Shown: positions 6,471-13,396 of the stretch, in pieces
Position numbering within the stretch: position 1 is the first letter of the stretch
Layout: every line of letters begins with the position of its first letter
Source of the DNA: a virus
Strand: one strand, 5' to 3'
Length of the DNA stretch: 29,580 nucleotides
IMG/VR virus record: IMGVR_UViG_3300032240_001895
Span: 1 to 29,580 of that record
Made by a program: the position numbers and the translations under genes
Notes under the pieces: generated by a model
Told to the model about the DNA's origin: nothing
The model's input: the letters and a program-made list of their open reading frames with translations, nothing else
The model's database searches: none

Positions 6471-7478
6471 ATGGCCATTATTTCTATTCCAACATCTATC
6501 GGTGGAGTATCCATACCTGGACTATCAACAAATGGTCCTTTAGGTTTGTTATATAGTAGTAAATTTAAAGGTGCAAATTTTCAATATCCTAGAGATTTAG
6601 GTTCTTTACCCAAAGGACACGTTATAACATTCACAGCAAATGAAATTATACCATCAGATTATGGCACAACTTTAGAATCAACATTTAATAAACTTTATGC
6701 TGGTGCTAAATCTGTTACTAATGACGCTTATAATTTTGATATAAAAAAATTTACAACCGTAGAGGGTGCGGCACAAGCAACAAAAAACTTAGAACAAGGA
6801 GTAGAAAATTTTGCAACAGAAGCAACCAGCGTTGGAAAAGAACTTTTACAAAAAACTAATTTAAGTTTAACTAAAAGACGAACTACTCCTAGAGATACTA
6901 TTGCATTATATATTCCAGATACTATGGCTTTTGGTAATTCAGTATCATATGGAAAATTAAGCACCAGAAATACACTTCTAAAAGCTGGTGCATCAATTCC
7001 TTTTATAGGAAAAGCAATTAATGGTGTAGCTTCAATAATTGAATCCGATGTCACCAAGTTAGCATTAGCAACACAAGGATTAGCATTAAATCCTGTTGAC
7101 CAAATGTTGTTTGATGGAATCGATTTTAGAACATTTCAAATGGCATTTACTTTTACTCCTTATTCCAGAGAAGAAGCAAGAGAAGTCCGAGATATTATTA
7201 AGACATTTAGAAAATGGGCAGCACCAAGAATAATGAATGGTGCAGCTGGAATGTTTTTTGAACCTCCAGCAACTTTTTCTATTCTTTTTCGTAATAAAGA
7301 TAAAGAAAATGATTGGGTACCAAAAGTAGCTGAAAGTGTTATTGAAAGTATTGATGTTAATTATTCTCCTAATGGCTGGGCAGCTCACGATGACGGATCT
7401 CCTGTGCAAACAATGCTAACACTTAATTTTAGAGAGATAGCTTTGATTGATAGAAATCAAGTTGTTCAAGGATATTAA
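6471..7478 (+). CDS. 48: Baseplate tail tube cap, gp48
   Basis: At 335 residues this is close to T4 gp48 (364). Recognisable features are the early FQYPRDLGSLPKGHVITFTA strand, the LYIPDTMAFGNSVSYGKLST block, the FTFTPYSREEAREVRDIIKT helix (gp48/gp54-like TP-type motif) and the end, VIESIDVNYSPNGW... with TLNFREIALIDRNQV. The end corresponds to the T4 gp48 C-terminus (RFDKTPNG...TLEITMREIITLNR). gp48 sits on the hub and, with gp54, starts the tail tube. A central Ala/Gly/Ser-rich segment (about 80-190) is low in similarity. It is the first gene of the plus-strand operon. The stop TAA is followed two bases later by the next ATG, with AAGGA near the end of gp48 as ribosome site for gene 53. Confidence 0.85.
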   Translation: MAIISIPTSIGGVSIPGLSTNGPLGLLYSSKFKGANFQYPRDLGSLPKGHVITFTANEIIPSDYGTTLESTFNKLYAGAKSVTNDAYNFDIKKFTTVEGAAQATKNLEQGVENFATEATSVGKELLQKTNLSLTKRRTTPRDTIALYIPDTMAFGNSVSYGKLSTRNTLLKAGASIPFIGKAINGVASIIESDVTKLALATQGLALNPVDQMLFDGIDFRTFQMAFTFTPYSREEAREVRDIIKTFRKWAAPRIMNGAAGMFFEPPATFSILFRNKDKENDWVPKVAESVIESIDVNYSPNGWAAHDDGSPVQTMLTLNFREIALIDRNQVVQGY

Positions 7479-7480
7479 AA

Positions 7481-8080
7481 ATGCAATATTTTAATACTTT
7501 ACCAAAAATTATCTATACACAAAATAGAAAATCTACAATATACACAAATTTAATGGCAAGGGTTAGTCTTTACCCACAATTATTAAAAGACCCATCATTA
7601 TATTACCAATATGATATACAAGAAGGTGATACGCCAGAAATTATTGCTGAAAAATATTACGGTGATTCTTATAGATATTGGATTGTAATGTTTGTCAATC
7701 AATTAATCGATCCAATTTGGGATTGGCCAATGTCACAGCAAGAACTTCTTTCTTATCTTAAAAAGAAATATGGTTCAGAATATGCTTTTTATTCAACAGT
7801 TCATGAATATCAAAAAATACTTACTCAATTAGACTATGGTACAAATACTACAACAGTAACAAAAGTTGCAATTGATGAAGATACCTATAATAGTCTGGTT
7901 GAAGAAACAAAATATTATTCTTTACCTACTGGCGATTTAACTATTACCACAACCAAAGCAGCGGTTAGTGTATATGATTATGAAAATGAATTAAATGAAT
8001 CTAAAAGAAATATTAAAATTTTAAATTCTTTATATGTTAACGAATTGGAATCACAATTTAAAAAATTAATGTCTAATTAA
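7481..8080 (+). CDS. 53: Baseplate wedge protein, gp53
   Basis: This 199-residue protein is almost the same length as T4 gp53 (196). The start MQYFNTLPKIIYT is typical. Residues ~45-85 form the LysM-like fold known in gp53: IQEGDTPEIIAEKYYGDSYR, then YWIVMFVNQLIDPIWDWPMS. gp53 completes the wedge and holds neighbouring wedges together around the hub. The C-terminal half (about 100-199) is helical and poorly conserved. It lies 2 bases after gp48, with AAGGATATTAAAAATG as the ribosome site, and 1 base before the gp27 start. In T4 gene 53 is also close to the hub genes. Confidence 0.9.
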   Translation: MQYFNTLPKIIYTQNRKSTIYTNLMARVSLYPQLLKDPSLYYQYDIQEGDTPEIIAEKYYGDSYRYWIVMFVNQLIDPIWDWPMSQQELLSYLKKKYGSEYAFYSTVHEYQKILTQLDYGTNTTTVTKVAIDEDTYNSLVEETKYYSLPTGDLTITTTKAAVSVYDYENELNESKRNIKILNSLYVNELESQFKKLMSN

Positions 8081-8081
8081 T

Positions 8082-9452
8082 ATGGCTGCACAATTTCCTA
8101 CTTTAGCTGAAACCTCTGGCGTTTATTATTCACAAGATTTTTCGTTAAAAACTTTAAACTTTTTAACGTCTAGTGGAAAAACAATCGACTTAAAAAGAGT
8201 CATGGTGGAATTTTCTTATTATGAAGATTTGTATAGTTTTTGTACTACCGGTTATATAACCGTTAGTGATTCTAGAGGATTTATAGAACTATTACAATTA
8301 ACTGGTAGTGAATTTTTGGAAATTAACTTTGGTAAAGTAAAAAACGGACCAAATGATATTGATAAAATTTTTAGAGTTTATAAAGCTGGTAAAAGAGTTC
8401 CAGCTGGAAACATGAACACCGAATTTTATACCTTATATTTTTGTTCTGAAGAAATGATTTTATCTGAGCAAAAAAAGATTAGTAAGTCTTATAAAGGTGA
8501 AGAAATATATAAAATTGTTAATGATATATTGACAGAACAATTAAAAGTAAATTCTGGTAAAATTGAGAATATTGAAGAAACAAAAGGTATTTACGATTTT
8601 ATTATTCCGAGATTAAAACCTTTTGAAGCAATTTCTTGGTTATCAAATTATGCCAGACCAGCAAATTATACTGGTGCTGATATGTTATTTTTTGAAACTA
8701 AAAATGGATATAATTTTAGGTCGTTACAATCGATGTTTTCTGATGATGCTTACGCAACATACAAATATCAATTAGCAAATCTTTCACCAACTTCACAGAG
8801 CGCACAAGATAAAGCAACAACAATAATTCATTATGAAGTTGTAAAAACTTATGATGCTTTAAATCAAATTAATTCTGGAACATTTACAAATAGATTAATA
8901 TCAATTGATCCATTAACAAGAACATATAAAACAACAGACTTTAATTATAATAAATTTAAATCTCAGGCAAAAACATTAAATCCTGGTAATCCATCAAGTG
9001 ATTTTAAAAATAGATTTAATGAATCTCAAACTGAAGAATATGAAGGTGTTTTAAAAGTGGCAATTGGTAATGCCAATCAAAAAATGGTACCATATATTAA
9101 ACAAGCTGAAGGTGGAGTTGCTCAAGATATCTTTATTGAAACCTATGTACCAAACAGAACAGCACAAATTGCTTTGGCCAATTATACAGTCATTAAAGCT
9201 TTAATCCCTGGTGATCCAGGAATAACCGTTGGTCGAACAGTTAATTTAAATTTATATACATTAAGACCTTTAAGCAATAAAAAAGAATTGGATAAATTTT
9301 ATTCCGGTAAATATTTGATTGTTGCTGTTAGACATTTACTTTTGGCTCAAGGTTCATACCAAACTGTATTAGAAATGGCCAAAGATAGTTCTGCAACAAC
9401 ATATCAGAGTGATGTAGAATCTGTTGACCAAATAGAAGCGGCACAATCATGA
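8082..9452 (+). CDS. 27: Baseplate central hub protein, gp27
   Basis: This 456-residue protein corresponds to T4 gp27 (391 residues), the trimeric hub ring that links the tail tube to the gp5 spike. Supporting features are the early VEFSYYEDLYSF strand and TTGYITVSDSRGFIELLQLTG, characteristic of the tube-like hub domain, the KSYKGEEIYKIVNDILTEQL helix, and the RLKPFEAISWLSNYARP motif seen in gp27-type and gpD-type hubs. The C-terminal third contains ALIPGDPGITVGRTVNLNL and YSGKYLIVAVRHLL, a beta barrel of the hub family. The stop overlaps the next ATG (ATGA at 9449-9452), so it is coupled to the gp5 OB gene, its direct partner. No classical ribosome site precedes its ATG, which follows one base after the gp53 stop. 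Confidence 0.88.
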   Translation: MAAQFPTLAETSGVYYSQDFSLKTLNFLTSSGKTIDLKRVMVEFSYYEDLYSFCTTGYITVSDSRGFIELLQLTGSEFLEINFGKVKNGPNDIDKIFRVYKAGKRVPAGNMNTEFYTLYFCSEEMILSEQKKISKSYKGEEIYKIVNDILTEQLKVNSGKIENIEETKGIYDFIIPRLKPFEAISWLSNYARPANYTGADMLFFETKNGYNFRSLQSMFSDDAYATYKYQLANLSPTSQSAQDKATTIIHYEVVKTYDALNQINSGTFTNRLISIDPLTRTYKTTDFNYNKFKSQAKTLNPGNPSSDFKNRFNESQTEEYEGVLKVAIGNANQKMVPYIKQAEGGVAQDIFIETYVPNRTAQIALANYTVIKALIPGDPGITVGRTVNLNLYTLRPLSNKKELDKFYSGKYLIVAVRHLLLAQGSYQTVLEMAKDSSATTYQSDVESVDQIEAAQS

Positions 9453-10393
9453 ACAATTTTATAGGAAAAGATGGATTCAATTGGTGGGTGGGTGTTGTAG
9501 AAAACCGAACAGGAGATCCATTAAAATTGGGTCGGTGCCAAGTTCGTATTTTTGGTCATCACACAGAAAATAAAATATTATTACCAACAGAAGATTTGCC
9601 TTGGGCTTTACCTTCTTTACCAACAAATAATTCTCAAAATTTTTCAGTTCCAAAAGAAGGTGATTATATAACAGGATTTTTTGCTGACGGAGAATCTTCA
9701 CAAAGTCCTATTATGACGGGTGTATTACCTGGATTAAAATCACTGGTATCTGGTCAATCAGGATTTCAGGACCCAAGAACACCAGAAGAAATTGATTCTG
9801 CACCAAAACCACCTGATGGTGTTATATTGGAAACTGTTGGAGAACCAACAAATTCTCCTTCATCCAGAGGAGTTGTTCAGAATACTTTACAAGGACAGGC
9901 AGCTGATAATAGGACTCACAATTGCGATATTTGTTCAAGTTTAAATAAAGATATTGCAGAAATAAAATCTTCAATAATGACTACAGTTAAAGACCTTAGA
10001 CTTGCAGCAGAAGCTGCGTTTGCTGGAAGTGAAGCCAATCCAGTAATTGAATCTGCTAAAGAATCCATTGAAACATTAAAAGCCGAAGCTAAATTAATTC
10101 AAAAAGAGTTACAACCTGTTATTGATGAAGTCAAAGCTTATGAACAATATATTAAAGATTTACAAGATTTAATTGCTTATATAAAAAATTTACCAGCTGA
10201 ATTGATAGGTATATTTACCAAATGTTTATCAGAAGCTACGAATTCTTTAACTGGTGCTTTGGCAGTAAAATCAACATTAACTGACCAAACGGCAGTTTTA
10301 ACATCTGCACAAAAAGAAATAGAAACTGCAATAGCATCAAAAACAGATATTGCAAATGGAAACACAACAGCGGTTGAAGCGGAACTATCATAG
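9449..10393 (+). CDS. 5: Baseplate hub protein, gp5 OB-fold part with helical extension, no lysozyme
   Basis: Residues ~10-95 match the N-terminal OB-fold of T4 gp5: NWWVGVVENRTGDPLKLGRC, then VRIFGHH, LPTEDLPWALP and VPKEGDYITGFFADGES, then PIMTGVLPGL. In T4 the same polypeptide goes on into a lysozyme and then a beta-helix. Here it does not: a proline/serine-rich linker follows (about 100-155), then a CxxC (C159, C162), then a long helical, probably coiled-coil region (about 160-305, repeated A, E, K, I and L). The beta-helix is the next gene, and a lysozyme-like domain is found in the minus-strand operon. The gene starts inside the end of gp27 (ATGA overlap). Identity of the OB domain is strong; the role of the coiled coil is unknown. 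Confidence 0.85.
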   Translation: MNNFIGKDGFNWWVGVVENRTGDPLKLGRCQVRIFGHHTENKILLPTEDLPWALPSLPTNNSQNFSVPKEGDYITGFFADGESSQSPIMTGVLPGLKSLVSGQSGFQDPRTPEEIDSAPKPPDGVILETVGEPTNSPSSRGVVQNTLQGQAADNRTHNCDICSSLNKDIAEIKSSIMTTVKDLRLAAEAAFAGSEANPVIESAKESIETLKAEAKLIQKELQPVIDEVKAYEQYIKDLQDLIAYIKNLPAELIGIFTKCLSEATNSLTGALAVKSTLTDQTAVLTSAQKEIETAIASKTDIANGNTTAVEAELS

Positions 10394-10401
10394 GATAAAT
10401 T

Positions 10402-11145
10402 ATGGCAACAAATAACTCTTGGACAGAACCGGTCGTTATAGATCAAAATAATCCACCACAATATCCATATAATCAGATACAACAATCTGAATCTGGTCAT
10501 TCTATTGAAATGGATGATACTCCATCAAAAGAAAGAGTTCGTATTCAACATCGTTCAGGTACATTTACTGAAATGCAACCTAATGGTGATGAAGTACATA
10601 AAATCTATGGTGATGGATATGAAATCATTTTGGGTGGTAAAAATGTTCAAATTACTGGCCAATGTAATATTACTATTGATGGTGCCTGTGTTGTTAATAT
10701 TACTGGTGATTCAATTATGAATGTTGGTGGTAATGTAACACAAAAAATTGGAGGTAATGTCAATCAAGTAATTGGAGGGTCAACAACAATTACAAGTGAT
10801 GGTGATGTAGATATTGCTTCTTCTGCAGATATTAATTTAATGTCTGAAAATGTTAATATTAGTGGAAAATTAAATGTGACTGGAAGTATTTCAACAAAAC
10901 AAAGTGTTAGTGCTATTGGTAATATTAATGCAGGTTTACAATGTTATGCTGGATTAGGCGTGGTTACTCCTGGATACATAAGTGCTGGTTCACCAACTGC
11001 TCTCAATCCTATTCCAGGTTGGGTATCTGGACTTATGGTTACAGACATGGTAAGAACTTTAGTTGGTGACAGATTAATATATGATATGCACACACATATT
11101 GGTAATAAAGGGTTTCCGACATCGGCACCTTTGCAACCAATGTGA
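10402..11145 (+). CDS. Central spike protein, gp5 C-terminal beta-helix type with HxH tip
   Basis: This 247-residue protein holds the triple-stranded beta-helix that in T4 is the C-terminal part of gp5. After an N-terminal region (1-55) with RVRIQHRSGTFTEMQPNGDE, residues ~70-165 show regular short repeats with alternating hydrophobic residues and glycine/asparagine turns (VGGNVTQKIGGNVNQVIGGS is the clearest). The C-terminus has YDMHTHIGN with H230 and H232, the HxH arrangement that binds an iron ion at the tip of short-tailed spikes such as P2 gpV, followed by PTSAP. This suggests the tip is complete in this one protein. It follows the OB-fold gene after 8 bases with AGGAT as ribosome site, so the gp5 functions are co-expressed. 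It should trimerise and puncture the outer membrane. Confidence 0.82.
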   Translation: MATNNSWTEPVVIDQNNPPQYPYNQIQQSESGHSIEMDDTPSKERVRIQHRSGTFTEMQPNGDEVHKIYGDGYEIILGGKNVQITGQCNITIDGACVVNITGDSIMNVGGNVTQKIGGNVNQVIGGSTTITSDGDVDIASSADINLMSENVNISGKLNVTGSISTKQSVSAIGNINAGLQCYAGLGVVTPGYISAGSPTALNPIPGWVSGLMVTDMVRTLVGDRLIYDMHTHIGNKGFPTSAPLQPM

Positions 11146-11156
11146 TGGAGAAATAA

Positions 11157-11993
11157 ATGGGACTTTTATACAGATTAAATTACAATTTTGATTCCAATAA
11201 ATTTGGTGATGGTCAAAATTTATCTGATGGACAATTAAAGCTATTAACTTCTGTTCCACCACCATTAAAAGAATGGCAGGCTGACGATTTAATTAACGTT
11301 TCAGTAGGAGGTTATTTTCAAAATCCTCTTTTGGGTAATTTAAATACAATAATTGTTTTACTTAATAATTTTCAAGCAACATTAAATACTTCAAATATTA
11401 CATATACATATGCTCAAGATTTAGCAAATACTTTGTATTCTGTTACAAGTAATGTAAAATCTGAAATTCCAAATTTTATTTCACACACAAATAGAATATC
11501 TGGCACAACAGCATCAACTGATCCATTAACTTTACCAGATTATCAATTTGCAATTTCTGTAGGCCGTCAAATTTTAACTATTGTAGAACAGGTCGATGGA
11601 GTACAAAATAATATTCCAATGCTTGGAAATTTTACCAGTTTAGCAATAGCAGATGATTTAGCAAATACAATAATAACATTATCTTCTGATAATGACACAT
11701 TAAATAATAGTATTACTATTGTTGACAGTAACGCAGTTTCAAATATTAGTAATTCGGCCATGGCTGGTATTATAGACCATGTAAATTCTACTTATACACT
11801 ATTAAATGGTAGAAGAACTGCTGATGTTAGTTTTTATTTAAATTCACTTTCATTGATTAGAGATTATAACACCGTAACACAATTTAATCATCTTGGAACC
11901 AATTCTAAATATTTGATATATACTTTAAATATCGGTACAGAAAAACTTAAAACCAATCTGTTATCGACACCCTATATTGAGGAGCCGCAGTAA
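11157..11993 (+). CDS. Hypothetical structural protein next to the spike
   Basis: I do not recognise this 278-residue protein. It begins with a distinctive segment (FGDGQNLSDGQLKLLTS, then PPPLKEWQADDLINVSVGGYFQNP). The rest is rich in N, T, S, I and L in a mostly helical pattern, with regular Thr/Asn spacing between about 60 and 210, and ends in KLKTNLLSTPYIEEPQ. There is no signal peptide or membrane segment. It has a good ribosome site (TGGAGAAATAA before the ATG) and its stop overlaps the next gene's ATG (TAATG at 11993). Its place between spike and fibre genes implies a virion component, perhaps a connector or fibre-anchoring protein of the baseplate; this is inference only. Confidence 0.55.
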   Translation: MGLLYRLNYNFDSNKFGDGQNLSDGQLKLLTSVPPPLKEWQADDLINVSVGGYFQNPLLGNLNTIIVLLNNFQATLNTSNITYTYAQDLANTLYSVTSNVKSEIPNFISHTNRISGTTASTDPLTLPDYQFAISVGRQILTIVEQVDGVQNNIPMLGNFTSLAIADDLANTIITLSSDNDTLNNSITIVDSNAVSNISNSAMAGIIDHVNSTYTLLNGRRTADVSFYLNSLSLIRDYNTVTQFNHLGTNSKYLIYTLNIGTEKLKTNLLSTPYIEEPQ

Positions 11994-13396
11994 TGACCGC
12001 CAACACCCAAAGTTATTATGGTTACGGAAAATATCCCGTAGGACCATCAGATATATACAATCTTAGGATTGATTCATCCTATACTCAAGCAAATACTGCA
12101 AATGTGGGTGCTCAAGATGCGTATAATCGTGCTGAAGCTGCTTTTTTCTATGCTAATACAATCAATGGTGGTCCTTATGCTGATAACGTTGCACGGGTTA
12201 GTACAAATGTGGCTACAATTAAAGTTGCTGCGGCTTACAATCAAGCCAATTTAACTATTGGTGTTGATGCTACTCAAAATGCTAATATTATAATAATTCA
12301 AGGGGTAAATGCTGGTCAAAATGCTAGAATGACTATTATTGAAGGTACAGATACTAGCCAAAATACTAGAATGTCTATTATTGAAGGAACAAATACAACA
12401 CAAAATACAAATATTGCTGCTACTGATGGTAAAATGCAAAGTGCTTATTTTCAAGCCAATACTGGTACCGTTTTAGCACAAGCTGCTTATGCTTCAGTAA
12501 ATAACTTTACATCAACAACTACTACCGATAATTTATCAAGAGTAACTGCACAATCTGCATTTCTTCAAGCTAATACGGCATTAGCACAAACTGTTTATTT
12601 ACAAACAATTGAAGATTCACAAAATTCTTCTATTATTGTTTTACAAAATATTAATATTGTTCAAAATGCGGCAATTGCAGCAACTGATGCAAAAATGTTA
12701 AGTTCTTATGAACAATCAAATACTATTAATGCATTTGCAATTGCAGCATCTTTAGTAGCTAATACGGCTACAGCAAATACTGTTTATACACAAGCTGTTG
12801 ATAATTCACAAAATGCTAGTATTATTGTTATTCAAGGTACGGATGTAAGTCAAAATGCTCGTATAGCCATTATTGAAGGTACGGATACTAGCCAAAATGC
12901 TAGAATGACTATCATAGAGGGTGTTGATGTCACACAAAATACTAATATTTCAAATAAATTATCTTTAACCGGAGCAGCAACTCAAACTGTTTCGGGTAAC
13001 GTGTATGTTAGTGGATTTATTTCAGGAAATATTAATGCTGCCACAGCATTATACAGTACTGCTTCGGCAGGTTATTTGGGAGTACCTCAAAACAGTATAT
13101 CATCAGTTCCATATACATTAGCTTTATCTGACGCAGGAAAACATTTATATGTTACTACAACTGGTACTATTAATGTACCTCCAAATGCAAGCGTTGCCTT
13201 TCCTACTGGAACAATAATTGGATTAATAAATTCTCCAAGTGTTACAACAACAATTGCAACCAGTGGTGCTGGAACTTTGTATATTTCTGCAAACACTACG
13301 ATTAGAACTTCTATAACAATGTTGCCGGCAGGTGCGTTATCTTTAATAAAAGTTTCATCAGATACATGGTATATTTCTGGAGCAGGAATTTACTAA
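11993..13396 (+). CDS. Repeat-rich tail fibre-like protein
   Basis: This 467-residue protein looks like a slender trimeric fibre. Short N-terminal repeats with AYNQAN/QAN motifs lead into a 14-residue repeat of the form SQNARMTIIEGTDT. The repeat occurs in two clusters (residues about 94-141 and 281-320) with a weaker copy near 209-225. Between and around them lie QANTGTVLAQAAYASVN-type helices. The C-terminal ~100 residues (YTLALSDAGKHLYVTTTGTI onward) form a compact beta-rich end with little repeat, probably the tip domain. The SQN/TQN spacing could build a coiled coil or beta-prism shaft. No chaperone or receptor function can be read. It is coupled to the gene before (TAATG) and overlaps the next one by one base (13396). 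Confidence 0.7.
   Translation: MTANTQSYYGYGKYPVGPSDIYNLRIDSSYTQANTANVGAQDAYNRAEAAFFYANTINGGPYADNVARVSTNVATIKVAAAYNQANLTIGVDATQNANIIIIQGVNAGQNARMTIIEGTDTSQNTRMSIIEGTNTTQNTNIAATDGKMQSAYFQANTGTVLAQAAYASVNNFTSTTTTDNLSRVTAQSAFLQANTALAQTVYLQTIEDSQNSSIIVLQNINIVQNAAIAATDAKMLSSYEQSNTINAFAIAASLVANTATANTVYTQAVDNSQNASIIVIQGTDVSQNARIAIIEGTDTSQNARMTIIEGVDVTQNTNISNKLSLTGAATQTVSGNVYVSGFISGNINAATALYSTASAGYLGVPQNSISSVPYTLALSDAGKHLYVTTTGTINVPPNASVAFPTGTIIGLINSPSVTTTIATSGAGTLYISANTTIRTSITMLPAGALSLIKVSSDTWYISGAGIY
12335..12373 (+). repeat. Direct repeat copy 1 within the fibre gene (39 bp)
   Basis: This 39-base stretch (starting ATTATTGAAGGTAC) recurs at 12869-12907 with only two mismatches. It encodes the IIEGTDTSQN(T/A)RM repeat unit. 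The near identity at DNA level, not just protein level, suggests recent duplication or recombination between the two clusters. Confidence 0.85.
12869..12907 (+). repeat. Direct repeat copy 2 within the fibre gene (39 bp)
   Basis: This is the second copy of the 39-base repeat, 534 bases after the first and in the same reading frame, with two base differences. Recombination between the copies would delete 178 codons in frame and shorten the fibre shaft. Confidence 0.85.

Noticed and set aside
7086-7409. Open frame of 107 codons on the minus strand
   Set aside because: It is opposite gp48, with a Cys/Ser/Asn-rich translation and no similarity to a known protein; it is a shadow of the gp48 frame.
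10177-10500. Open frame of 107 codons on the minus strand across the gp5/spike junction
   Set aside because: It covers the ends of two well-supported plus-strand genes and has no ribosome site or recognisable product.
13366-13395. Upstream ATG for the Ig-like protein
   Set aside because: It would add ten residues encoded inside the end of the fibre gene; the ATG at 13396 has the stop-start overlap used by several neighbouring genes.
11993-13396. Diversity-generating retroelement target in the fibre
   Set aside because: No reverse transcriptase, template repeat or A-biased variable C-terminus is visible in the window; the repeats are shaft repeats.
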